A DNA stretch of 64,000 nt from Pseudoalteromonas rhizosphaerae (GTDB lineage: Bacteria > Pseudomonadota > Gammaproteobacteria > Enterobacterales > Alteromonadaceae): assembly GCF_902498845.1 (NCBI RefSeq), contig NZ_CABVLM010000004.1, forward strand, positions 1 to 64,000, given 5' to 3'. The notes under the pieces were generated by a model. That model worked only from the letters and a program-made list of their open reading frames with translations, was not told where the DNA came from and ran no database searches. Numbering within the stretch: position 1 is the first letter of the stretch; every line of letters begins with the position of its first letter. This document shows, piece after piece, positions 42,615-52,686 of this stretch. The position numbers and the translations under genes were made by a program.

Positions 42615-45600
42615 ATGAATATAAATTTAGCGGCTAGGTTAGTTAAATTAGCTAACACGCGTGGTAGTGATACTGCATATCAATATTTTTATGACGATCA
42701 GCAACCTTGTAAAACACTCACTTATGCGCAGTTAGATGAACGTGCTAAGCAAATTGCTCGGCACTTGCAGGAGCATTTTTCGCAAGGGGATAGGGCGCTA
42801 TTGCTATTTAATTCTGGTTTTGAATTTGTGGAGGCATTTTTTGCGTGTATGTACGCTGGCATTGTTGCTGTTCCAGTCTATCCTCCCAAAAAGAATCAAA
42901 ATATTGACCGTTTAAGAACTATTGTTGTTGATGCTGGTGCGAAAGGTGCACTGACCACAGAAAAAATTAATGAAATAGCACGTCCATTATTTGAAGCTGA
43001 GCCTTTATTGGCTGATTTAGCTATTTTTACCACTGACGCTGAACCCACTTATCAAATTGATACTATAGATTTTCAGCACTGCGAAGTCGCAGCTGACGAA
43101 TTAGCCTTTCTACAATATACATCTGGCTCAACGGGTGAGCCAAAAGGGGTAATGGTTAGCCAAGCCAATATTCTCGATAATCAAGAAATGATGAAGCAAG
43201 CCTTTGGTCATGATCACAGCACCGGTATTGTCAGCTGGTTACCGCACTTTCATGATATGGGTCTTATTTTTGGTATTTTGCATCCGATCTATATTGGTGC
43301 ACCAGCGGCTTTGATGAATCCGACTTACTTTTTACAAAAGCCGTATCGCTGGCTCAAACTGTTAAGTGATACTAAAGCTGTAACCTCTAGTGCGCCTAAC
43401 TTTGCTTATGATTTATGTGTCGATACGGTTAAAGATACTGATTTAAAAAACCTCGATTTATCACATTGGCGCTCTGCATTAAATGGTGCGGAGCCCGTTC
43501 GAGCGACGACGTTGGAGCGCTTTGTAGAGAAATTTAAAGGATGTGGTTTTCGCCGTGACAGTATTTCTCCTTGTTATGGTATGGCGGAAACAACTTTATT
43601 TGCAAGCGGTGGTAAATTATCACACTCGCCAACTGTGTTACGTCTTATCACTGCAGAATTACAAATAGGTAAAGTAACAAACGTAACGCATGGCGATGAT
43701 GATTCATTTTGTGATTTACACACATCATCCGATAACTCGCCTTATTATGCGGTGTCGTGTGGCATTACGTGGCACAACCATACAATGGCCATTGTTAATA
43801 CTGACACTAATAAACGCTGTGCTGATGGCGAAACCGGCGAAATTTGGATCAAAGGTGCAAGTGTTGCACAAGGTTATTGGGGAAAAACCGCATTAACAAA
43901 AGAAATATTTCAGGCCTATGTTGATGATAACGATGGCCCATACTTACGCACTGGCGACTTAGGCTTTGTATATCGCGATGAGTTGTTCGTCACTGGGCGC
44001 TCTAAAGATGTATTAATTTTTCGCGGTAAAAATTATTACCCACAAGATATTGAATTGACGGTAAGTAACGCAAATGCTGCACTTGATAATAACGGTGGTG
44101 CGGCATTTTCAATAATGTGCGAACAGCAAGAGCGACTTGTCATTGTGCAACAAGTAAAACGTACTGCGGTTCGTAAACTTGATCCTGAAGCGATATGTAA
44201 AGATGTGATCCAAGCGATTACAGAGCAGCATGGTATTACGCCCTATGATGTTGTACTGATAAAACCTGGGCGAGTATTAAAAACATCTAGCGGAAAAATT
44301 CAACGTCAAGAAAACAAACGTCATTACTTAGCGCAGCAGCTAACGCCACTTTATCAATTGCGTGGTTCTTTTGAGAGCGAAACGTTTGAGCCACAATCAG
44401 CAGATATATTCAGTAGCCACTGTGCACTTGAAGATGAACAACATGCAAATTTACTTCGCTTGTTGCAAAGCGTCGTTGCACAGGAAGTTGATATGGACCC
44501 GCAATCACTTGCTGTTGATGCTTCATTTCAATCTTTAGGAGTTGATTCAATGAAGGCGGTGCGTATTTCGGGTGAGTTAATGGAATTGCATGATATTGAG
44601 TTAGAGCCGACAGTTTTATATGACTATCCATCTATTTCAAAGCTTGCTAATTATTTATGGCAATTTGCTGCGATCCGAACCGCTGCTATATCATCAAATG
44701 CAGTCACTATGCCCGCGGCTATACCCACACTAAATGAAGCTGCTCCGTCTCTAAGGGACTGCACGGACAAAGACATTGCCATTATAGGGATGGCATGTCG
44801 TTACCCTGAAGCTGAAAGTATAGAGGCGTTTTGGCAGCTATTATGTAACCAACAAGATGCAATTGGACTGCCAAACGAAAGTCGCGGCATGTTATGCCCA
44901 CATTTGGATAATACCCGTTTAGGTGGTTACATCAGTGACATTGAACAATTTGATGCAAATTTATTTGGTATTTCTCCAACCGAAGCTAAGCATATAGATC
45001 CTCAGCATCGATTATTGCTAGAAACCAGTTACCATGCCATTGAAGCCGCAGGTTATGCGCCGATGCAATTATCGGGTGCAAAAGTAGGGGTTTATATTGG
45101 TATCTCGCAAAATGATTACTTCTTACTTTCTCAGCAATATGAAAAGCAAAATGCTTATTTAGGTACTGGTACTGCGCTGAGTATTGCGGCTAATCGGTTA
45201 TCGTATTATTACAATTTCAGCGGGCCAAGTGTTGCAGTTGATACAGCATGCTCATCTTCGTTAGTTGCATTGCATTTAGCCATGCAAAGTATTCACTGTG
45301 GTGAAATAGCCCAAGCTTTGGTAGGCGGGGTGAATTTGATCCTCAGTGATGAGGTAACGAACGCCTGTGAAAACGCGCAAATGCTTGCAAAAGATGGCCG
45401 TTGTAAAACGTTTTCAGACTCCGCAGATGGCTATGTACGAAGTGAAGGGGTGGGATGTTTATTATTAAAGTCGTTAGCGCAGGCAGTACAGGATAACGAC
45501 CCTATTTACGGGGTACTAAAAGGCAGTGCAGTCAATCAAGATGGCCGCAGTAATGGCATTACAGCACCTAATGGCTTGTCACAGCAAAGTGTTATTAAGT

Positions 45601-48600
45601 CGGCGTTAGCTAATGCACAAATTGCAGCAGATGACGTGCAATATGTTGAAGCCCATGGCACTGGTACAGAGCTGGGTGATCCAATAGAAGTATCGGCGCT
45701 GAGTAAAGTATATAGGCCACAAACATTAGCTGAGCCACTTACTGTGGGCGCTGTGAAAGCGAATATTGGCCATTTGGAATCGGGTGCAGGCATTGCTGGT
45801 GTGATCAAAACCATGTTATGCATGCAGCATAAAAAAATACCCGGCCAAGCTCATGCTAAAGAGCTTAACAAACACATTGCTTGGCATAAAATTGCGTTAA
45901 AAATTAATCGTGATTTACAGCCGTGGCCTGTTGGTTCAGACAATGGTTGTATTGCTGGTGTTAGCTCGTTTGGTTTTGGTGGCACCAATGCACATATTAT
46001 CTGTGCGAGTGCACCTCAACGTGCGGTCGATACCATTGATTTAGCCTCGCAAACGGGATTTTACCTGTTACCGTTATCAGCTAAAACTCCAGATGCGTTA
46101 GCCAATTTACTGACGCGTTATGAAACGAGATTAAAGAGTTTATCTGATAATGAATTTGATGCGCTGATCTACACAGCAGCACACCTGACTAAGTTTAAAG
46201 AAGCAAAACGTGCCGTATGCGGCGAAGATCGTGCAGGTTTATTACGTGCGATGCGTGGCTTAAATACAACCTCACATTTAAGTGCGGCTGAAAATGATAA
46301 AGCTGCGACAAATTATGAGTTAGTAATGCTATTTACTGGTCAGGGCTCGCAATATCCGGCAATGGCAAAACAATTGTATGATACGCAAATTGTATTTAAA
46401 AACGCGATTGATGAATGTGATCATTTACTTGGCGATAGACTCGGCGAGTCATTGCTAACGGTTCTGTATCAGCAAAGCCATAAACAGTTTTTAGAACAAA
46501 CTAACTGGACTCAAGTCGGCTTATTTGCGGTTGAGTATGCTACGGCCAAATTAATGATCCACTTTGGCGCCACTCCTAAGCTGTTATTAGGTCACAGTGT
46601 TGGGGAGTATGCAGCGGCATGCATTGCTCAGGTGTTTTCGTTAGCTGATGCTATTTTATTGATAGCTGCGCGTGGCCAACTCATGCATGAACTTGCTGAT
46701 AATGGGGGCATGTTTGCAGTGCGTTGTAGTGAGCAAGTTGCCCAGCAAGTCATTACAAAATGCCATGATAATGGCAAGACTCAAATTGCAATTTCAGCCT
46801 ATCATGGTGCTTCTGGCGTGGTGTTCTCAGGCGAAAACTCAGCGCTTGAGATTGCCATTGAGTTATTAAAAGAACAAAATCTGACGATTAAACAGCTCAA
46901 CACAGCACGTGCTTTTCATTCACCACTTATGGATCCGATGCTTGATGATTTTGCTGCTATAGCAGCGCAAGTAAACTATAGAAAACCTTGTTATCCCTTG
47001 TTGTCGTCGGTGACTGGCCAGCTAGAAACTGACGCCTTAGCAACACCTCAATACTGGATCGAGCAGATCACTAAACCTGTTCGCATTGATTTATGCGTGA
47101 GCGAGTTAGATAAACGTGAGCATTTGTGCGCGGTAGAAGTTGGACCAAAACCTGTTTTGATGGTGTTATTGCAAGAAAACTTGCCCCATTTAGATGCTGA
47201 ATATTTACCTATATTGCACAGTCAAGGTGCTGATAAAGCACGTTTAGCAACCAGTTTAGGGCGTATTTTTGAACTAGGCATTGAGCTAAATTGGGCGCAT
47301 ATTTATCCACAAATAAATATTCAAAAACAGCCGTTACCCGCTTATCCGTTTGCAAAAAATGTACATTGGATAGTGCCAACAGCAAAGCAACCAGCGCTAA
47401 AAAGTACTGCAATGCAGGAAAATATGCAGGCCAATAAATCGATAACAAACATAAACCAAGTTGTTGCACGAACTGAGCTTATTCGTGACATCGTACTCTC
47501 TAATCTTGCAAATTTATTATCATTACCAGTTGATGCTATAAAAACGAATGTTCCCTTACTTGAAATGGGGGTTGATTCATTAATGATAATGCAAGCCGTA
47601 CGCACCTATGAAAGAGAATTTGGCTTAGAGTTTAGCGTACGCCAGTTTTACGAAGAACTAAGCACAGTGGATAGTTTATTGGATTATATTGCGCAACATA
47701 GTGACTTTTACCCACACACTGAAGATGCCCAGTTAACCTCGGATATTGCAATTATAGAGCAGAATAACCCTTCGTACTCTGATACAACAACTTCTTCAGC
47801 CAATATGGGGTTTGATCAACAGACTATCATGGCAATTTGCCAGCAGCAGCTGCAAGCTGCCGCGAGTGTAACTAATGATTTTGGCCGTCAAAGTATTGCT
47901 GCGGTGACAGCGCAACAATTACGTTTTCTACAAGGCAGTGCTATAACCTCCACGGCAAGTGTAACGCCAGACAATATGCCTCAGCAGCAAGTAAAAACAG
48001 TTGCAATGCCCGTAAATAAACGCGCCACAGAACTTCCTGCATCGCAAAGTAGACAATTACACATGCAGCATCAGTCACCCGCTATGCAGCAGCATTTTGA
48101 ACAACTAAAAGCTGATTATTGCGCAAAAACCAGCGCATCGAAAAAGCTGGTTGCTCAACATCGTGGCAACTTAGCTGATTGCAGAGCCTCAGCGGGGTTT
48201 AGGTTATCAAGCAAGGAAATGCTTTATCCGATTTATGCAGACCACTGCGAGCAAGCCAGATTATGGGATATAGACGGCAATGAATACATTGATATTACAA
48301 TGGATTTTGGAGTTAATTTATTTGGCCATAAAGCCGAATTTGTGACTGATGCCTTAGCGCAACAAGTAGATCAAGGTATTCAATTAGGCTTAGCCAGTCC
48401 TTTAGCGTGTGAAGTGGCTGCTTTGATCAGCGAATTAACTGGTTTGGCGCGTGTGACGTTTTGTAATTCAGGCACCGAGGCGGTCATGACCGCACTGCGC
48501 TTAGCACGCAATTATACAAAACGTGACAAAATTGTGCAGTTTAGTGGGGCATACCATGGTCATTATGATGGTACTTTGGCGCACTCTGTGGGCCAAGGAG

Positions 48601-51600
48601 ACATCGAGCCTATGTGCGCAGGTGTTCGCCAAGGCGCAGTTAATGACAACTTAGTATTAGATTACGGTAGCGCGCAGGCGCTGGAAATTATTCGTGCAAA
48701 TGCACATACAATTGCTGCGGTATTGGTTGAACCGGTTCAAAGCAGATACCCAGAAATACAACCGTGGGAATTTTTAAAAGAGCTCAGAGCAATAACCGCA
48801 GAGCATGGAATAGCACTGATTTTTGATGAGATGATCACCGGCTTTCGTGCTCACCCAGGCGGCGTACAGGGATTAGTGGGGATCCAAGCTGATATGGCAA
48901 CCTATGGCAAAATTGTTGGTGGAGGGTTACCAATCGGGGTTGTTGCCGGCAGTGCCGATTACTTAGACGGTATTGATGGTGGTGTATGGCAATATGGTGA
49001 TCAGTCTTATCCACAAGCAGATACGACTTTTTTTGCTGGAACATTTTGTAAACACCCAATGGCAATGGCCAGTGCAAAAGCGGTTTTAAGCGAAATTAAA
49101 CGCCAAGGACCACAGTTACAACAAAGGCTAAGTGATAAAACCAGTTATCTGAAAACAACCCTTAATCGCTTTTTTGCTGATGCAATGATCCCTATTCAAA
49201 TTGAAGCTTTTAGCTCTTTATTTCGTTTTAGATTTAGCCAAAATCTAGATATGTTTTTTTATGAAATGCTTAATCGTGGCATCTTTATTTGGGAAGGACG
49301 TAACTGCTTTTTATCAGCAGCTCATACAGATGCAGATATAGAGATCATTATTACCGCAGTTAAAGACAGTGCCTTGAGCTTAAAGGCGGCAGGTTATTTT
49401 GGTAGTGACCGTGATGATAAAATGAGCTTGGCCACCTTAGCGGCGACATTTCCATTGACCGAGGCGCAGCAGCAATTACTTGCCTTAGCGTCAAAGTCAC
49501 CTGAGGGGGCTTTTGCGTATCACTTACAAGCCGTACTTAAATTAACAGGTCAGTTAGATATAAGTCGCTTAGTTACCGCAGTTGATAAAACAGTACGCGA
49601 GTGCACTATTTTACAGTATGCAATTGATAGCGATACGCTTTGCCATAGGTTAGTGGCTGAGCATCGTCCTCAATTGTTAGTTATTAATCTACAACACTCA
49701 GATAATAATATCGCTGTAGCAACTCAGTTGCAGGAGTTACGTTACCATGCTTTTGATTTTAATAATGAAGTTGCATGTCGCTTTGCGCTACTAAGAGAAA
49801 ATGATAATACTGCTTACTTAAGTGTGGTTACGCATCATTTACTCTGTGATGGCGTATCGTTGCAGATTATTTTGAGTAAAGTTGCCCAACACTATAACAA
49901 CACCCAGCACTATAAAAACACAACAGAGGCGTTGGCAGCACCGGTAGACTTTAGTGCATATGTTAAAGCACTTGACCACTATAAAGAGTCTGCTAATTAC
50001 CAGCAAGATAAGGCATTTTGGTTGGCACAACTAGCGCCAAGTATGCCGTTGCAACTACCAACAAACACTGCGATTGCAACGACAACGAACTATGCAGTAT
50101 CGGTATTGACTGTTGAGCTTAATGAGCACACCAAAGGAAATATTGCTGATCTGGCTAAACAGCAGGGCTGCGGTCAATTTGCCACTTTATTGGGGTTATA
50201 TATAGCGTGGTTAAGTAAGCTTAGCCAGCAGTCAATGATCACCGTTGGGATCCCTTGCTCTGATCGACAATTACTCCCTCAAGCTGATAGCGCAGAATCT
50301 TCCGATAGCGAATTAGTCGGTTATTGCACGAATATTTTACCAATTTGCATTGATGTTACAAACATCAGCAGTGTTCGAGAGTTAATCAAAACAGTGCAAT
50401 CTGAATTATTAACTGCATTTGAACATCAACATTTCCCTTATTCAGCGTTAGCAAATGAATCGCTTAATTTACCTAATACTTTATTTAATTTAGATAAAGT
50501 TACTGCCTTACCGGCATTTACTGAATTGCAATTAAATACCATGCCAAGCAACACCAGTTATAGCCAATTCCAATTAAGTTGTAACTTAACTCAGTTTGCT
50601 AACAGTTGGTCACTCACCCTTGAATATCAACAAGATAAATTTACATATGAACAGGTAAATCATTGGTTATCTGGGTTAATAGGGTTGTTTAGCAACGCTG
50701 TTGGGACAGACGAACTAAACAGTGCGAACTGTTCATTGTTAGATGATTTACAAATAGCGACACTGGTTACTGAACAATGTGAGCGTGTTGATAAACAACT
50801 TTGTGTCGATTCTTGTATCGTTTCATTTGAATATGCTGCGACTCAATACCCTGACAATATTGCTATTACCTGTGATGGCCAAAGCCTTAACTATTCACAG
50901 TTAAATCAACGAGTAAATACCTTTGCCCATTATCTTATTGAGCAAGGTATTGGGGGCGGCAGCTTAGTCGCAATTGCACTACCAAGGCGTGCGGAGCTGA
51001 TTATTAGCTTATTAGCGGTATTAAAAACGGGGGCTGCATTTTTGCCACTCGATATTACTTTTCCGCAAGCACGCATTGAATATATTCTGGCTGATGCACA
51101 AGCTGATTTACTGTTGTGTGACAGTTTTAGTGATAGTAGCCCAATTATTGCGAGCAACAAATTGCCCGTATTAGATATTGATACTGTGGTACTTACAGGC
51201 TTGCAAAGCAGTAATCCAGATCGCGTTATTGCTCCTTTATCAACCGCTTATGTTATATATACATCGGGCTCAACGGGGCAACCTAAAGGTGTGGAAATTA
51301 ATCACCAAGGGCTGCAAAACCTGTTGCTCGCTATGACGGTACAGCCTGGAATAGAGCCAACCGATTGCTTGTTGGCAGTTACCACTATTGCATTTGATAT
51401 CGCGATGTTAGAGCTGTTTTCGCCCTTAATTGTTGGGGCTAATGTACTGCTTGCGAGTGAGCAAACATGCAGTGACCCATATGCAATTACCGATCTAATA
51501 GCACATTTCCCAGTGTCTATTATGCAAGCGACTCCGACGTTATGGCGATTAATAATAAATGCAGCACCTGATTGTTTAGCTGGTATCAAGGTCTTGTGTG

Positions 51601-52685
51601 GTGGCGAACCGCTTGATCCAGCACTTGCTCAGGCGGTGCTGTCGCAGCAGGGGGATTTATGGAATATGTATGGTCCAACCGAAACCACCATTTGGTCTGC
51701 AATTAGCCATATTCAGCACAGTGATGATATTACGATAGGTTCAGCAATTGCTAATACGAGCTTGTATGTTATGGCTGAGGATGCACAAAGTCCATGTTTA
51801 CCTCTACCTATTGGCGTGTGGGGGGAGTTATGGATCGGTGGTTTAGGATTAGCGACTGGCTACTTACAGCAACCAGCACTCACAGCTGAACGTTTTGTTA
51901 GTCATGTTTTTAATGGTCAATCGCATCAGCGTTTGTATAAAACTGGCGACCGTGCAAGGCGTTTACTCGATGGCCGTATTGAACTACAAGGGCGGTTAGA
52001 TCAACAAGTTAAACTAAACGGGCATCGTATTGAATTAAGTGAAATTGAACACCACCTGCGCTTGTTATTTGCGAACCAAGATGTACGTGTTTTTATCAAA
52101 CCAAACAATCACGACCAGCCGAGTTTATGTGCTTATAGCCTTGAGGACGACAGTTTGGAAAGTGTTTGGAGTGTGAGTGAATTACGTCGTGTGCTATCAC
52201 AATCATTGCCAAGTTATATGGTGCCAGAATCAATCTGTTGGTTAACGCAGTGGCCAACCACACCAAATGGAAAATTAGACACGAAAGCATTACCGCTTCC
52301 GACTGCGGCTATGCAATCGGCAATAGTACGTATTGCCCCCAGCTGCGCGACTGAAACGAGCTTACTGCAACATTATTTAGCATTACTTAAGGTTGCAGTG
52401 TTAGGTACCCAAGAAAGTTTCTTTGATTGTGGTGGTAACTCTGTACTCGCTATGCAGCTTGTGTCACGAATTAATCTGCAATTTAAAGTACGGGTGACGG
52501 TAGGCGATATTTTTGACTACCCTAGCGTGGCGCAATTAGCGCTACGAATTGACGATTTATTATCAGCGCGAGCAGCAAGTACCGAGCAAAGTCAGCCTCA
52601 GGTTACTGTTGTGAGCGATATAGTGAGCGGCCGTGATATTAGTAAAGCCCTTGATGATAGCAGCATGACTGAAATGGACTTGTAA
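42615..52685 (+). CDS. Hybrid PKS-NRPS, iturin-like starter: FAAL-ACP-KS-AT-ACP-aminotransferase-C-A(Gly)-PCP
   Basis: 3356 aa. Domains seen: fatty acyl-AMP ligase (1-580; YTSGSTGEPKGV about 168); ACP1 with Ser645 in GVDSM; ketosynthase (720-1140; Cys879 in DTACSSS, His1014, His1053); cis malonyl-type acyltransferase (1290-1580; Ser1328 in GHSVGE, AFHS at 1433); ACP2 with Ser1655; class III aminotransferase (1850-2265; PLP Lys2099 in YGKIVGGG); condensation domain (2280-2715; HHLLCDG at 2407); adenylation domain (2740-3240; read code DILQCGMIWK, close to the glycine code); PCP with Ser3276. No ketoreductase, so the beta-keto acyl chain should be transaminated to a beta-amino acid, as in MycA/ItuA, then joined to Gly. 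The next gene starts one base after the stop. Confidence 0.93.
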   Translation: MNINLAARLVKLANTRGSDTAYQYFYDDQQPCKTLTYAQLDERAKQIARHLQEHFSQGDRALLLFNSGFEFVEAFFACMYAGIVAVPVYPPKKNQNIDRLRTIVVDAGAKGALTTEKINEIARPLFEAEPLLADLAIFTTDAEPTYQIDTIDFQHCEVAADELAFLQYTSGSTGEPKGVMVSQANILDNQEMMKQAFGHDHSTGIVSWLPHFHDMGLIFGILHPIYIGAPAALMNPTYFLQKPYRWLKLLSDTKAVTSSAPNFAYDLCVDTVKDTDLKNLDLSHWRSALNGAEPVRATTLERFVEKFKGCGFRRDSISPCYGMAETTLFASGGKLSHSPTVLRLITAELQIGKVTNVTHGDDDSFCDLHTSSDNSPYYAVSCGITWHNHTMAIVNTDTNKRCADGETGEIWIKGASVAQGYWGKTALTKEIFQAYVDDNDGPYLRTGDLGFVYRDELFVTGRSKDVLIFRGKNYYPQDIELTVSNANAALDNNGGAAFSIMCEQQERLVIVQQVKRTAVRKLDPEAICKDVIQAITEQHGITPYDVVLIKPGRVLKTSSGKIQRQENKRHYLAQQLTPLYQLRGSFESETFEPQSADIFSSHCALEDEQHANLLRLLQSVVAQEVDMDPQSLAVDASFQSLGVDSMKAVRISGELMELHDIELEPTVLYDYPSISKLANYLWQFAAIRTAAISSNAVTMPAAIPTLNEAAPSLRDCTDKDIAIIGMACRYPEAESIEAFWQLLCNQQDAIGLPNESRGMLCPHLDNTRLGGYISDIEQFDANLFGISPTEAKHIDPQHRLLLETSYHAIEAAGYAPMQLSGAKVGVYIGISQNDYFLLSQQYEKQNAYLGTGTALSIAANRLSYYYNFSGPSVAVDTACSSSLVALHLAMQSIHCGEIAQALVGGVNLILSDEVTNACENAQMLAKDGRCKTFSDSADGYVRSEGVGCLLLKSLAQAVQDNDPIYGVLKGSAVNQDGRSNGITAPNGLSQQSVIKSALANAQIAADDVQYVEAHGTGTELGDPIEVSALSKVYRPQTLAEPLTVGAVKANIGHLESGAGIAGVIKTMLCMQHKKIPGQAHAKELNKHIAWHKIALKINRDLQPWPVGSDNGCIAGVSSFGFGGTNAHIICASAPQRAVDTIDLASQTGFYLLPLSAKTPDALANLLTRYETRLKSLSDNEFDALIYTAAHLTKFKEAKRAVCGEDRAGLLRAMRGLNTTSHLSAAENDKAATNYELVMLFTGQGSQYPAMAKQLYDTQIVFKNAIDECDHLLGDRLGESLLTVLYQQSHKQFLEQTNWTQVGLFAVEYATAKLMIHFGATPKLLLGHSVGEYAAACIAQVFSLADAILLIAARGQLMHELADNGGMFAVRCSEQVAQQVITKCHDNGKTQIAISAYHGASGVVFSGENSALEIAIELLKEQNLTIKQLNTARAFHSPLMDPMLDDFAAIAAQVNYRKPCYPLLSSVTGQLETDALATPQYWIEQITKPVRIDLCVSELDKREHLCAVEVGPKPVLMVLLQENLPHLDAEYLPILHSQGADKARLATSLGRIFELGIELNWAHIYPQINIQKQPLPAYPFAKNVHWIVPTAKQPALKSTAMQENMQANKSITNINQVVARTELIRDIVLSNLANLLSLPVDAIKTNVPLLEMGVDSLMIMQAVRTYEREFGLEFSVRQFYEELSTVDSLLDYIAQHSDFYPHTEDAQLTSDIAIIEQNNPSYSDTTTSSANMGFDQQTIMAICQQQLQAAASVTNDFGRQSIAAVTAQQLRFLQGSAITSTASVTPDNMPQQQVKTVAMPVNKRATELPASQSRQLHMQHQSPAMQQHFEQLKADYCAKTSASKKLVAQHRGNLADCRASAGFRLSSKEMLYPIYADHCEQARLWDIDGNEYIDITMDFGVNLFGHKAEFVTDALAQQVDQGIQLGLASPLACEVAALISELTGLARVTFCNSGTEAVMTALRLARNYTKRDKIVQFSGAYHGHYDGTLAHSVGQGDIEPMCAGVRQGAVNDNLVLDYGSAQALEIIRANAHTIAAVLVEPVQSRYPEIQPWEFLKELRAITAEHGIALIFDEMITGFRAHPGGVQGLVGIQADMATYGKIVGGGLPIGVVAGSADYLDGIDGGVWQYGDQSYPQADTTFFAGTFCKHPMAMASAKAVLSEIKRQGPQLQQRLSDKTSYLKTTLNRFFADAMIPIQIEAFSSLFRFRFSQNLDMFFYEMLNRGIFIWEGRNCFLSAAHTDADIEIIITAVKDSALSLKAAGYFGSDRDDKMSLATLAATFPLTEAQQQLLALASKSPEGAFAYHLQAVLKLTGQLDISRLVTAVDKTVRECTILQYAIDSDTLCHRLVAEHRPQLLVINLQHSDNNIAVATQLQELRYHAFDFNNEVACRFALLRENDNTAYLSVVTHHLLCDGVSLQIILSKVAQHYNNTQHYKNTTEALAAPVDFSAYVKALDHYKESANYQQDKAFWLAQLAPSMPLQLPTNTAIATTTNYAVSVLTVELNEHTKGNIADLAKQQGCGQFATLLGLYIAWLSKLSQQSMITVGIPCSDRQLLPQADSAESSDSELVGYCTNILPICIDVTNISSVRELIKTVQSELLTAFEHQHFPYSALANESLNLPNTLFNLDKVTALPAFTELQLNTMPSNTSYSQFQLSCNLTQFANSWSLTLEYQQDKFTYEQVNHWLSGLIGLFSNAVGTDELNSANCSLLDDLQIATLVTEQCERVDKQLCVDSCIVSFEYAATQYPDNIAITCDGQSLNYSQLNQRVNTFAHYLIEQGIGGGSLVAIALPRRAELIISLLAVLKTGAAFLPLDITFPQARIEYILADAQADLLLCDSFSDSSPIIASNKLPVLDIDTVVLTGLQSSNPDRVIAPLSTAYVIYTSGSTGQPKGVEINHQGLQNLLLAMTVQPGIEPTDCLLAVTTIAFDIAMLELFSPLIVGANVLLASEQTCSDPYAITDLIAHFPVSIMQATPTLWRLIINAAPDCLAGIKVLCGGEPLDPALAQAVLSQQGDLWNMYGPTETTIWSAISHIQHSDDITIGSAIANTSLYVMAEDAQSPCLPLPIGVWGELWIGGLGLATGYLQQPALTAERFVSHVFNGQSHQRLYKTGDRARRLLDGRIELQGRLDQQVKLNGHRIELSEIEHHLRLLFANQDVRVFIKPNNHDQPSLCAYSLEDDSLESVWSVSELRRVLSQSLPSYMVPESICWLTQWPTTPNGKLDTKALPLPTAAMQSAIVRIAPSCATETSLLQHYLALLKVAVLGTQESFFDCGGNSVLAMQLVSRINLQFKVRVTVGDIFDYPSVAQLALRIDDLLSARAASTEQSQPQVTVVSDIVSGRDISKALDDSSMTEMDL

Positions 52686-52686
52686 C

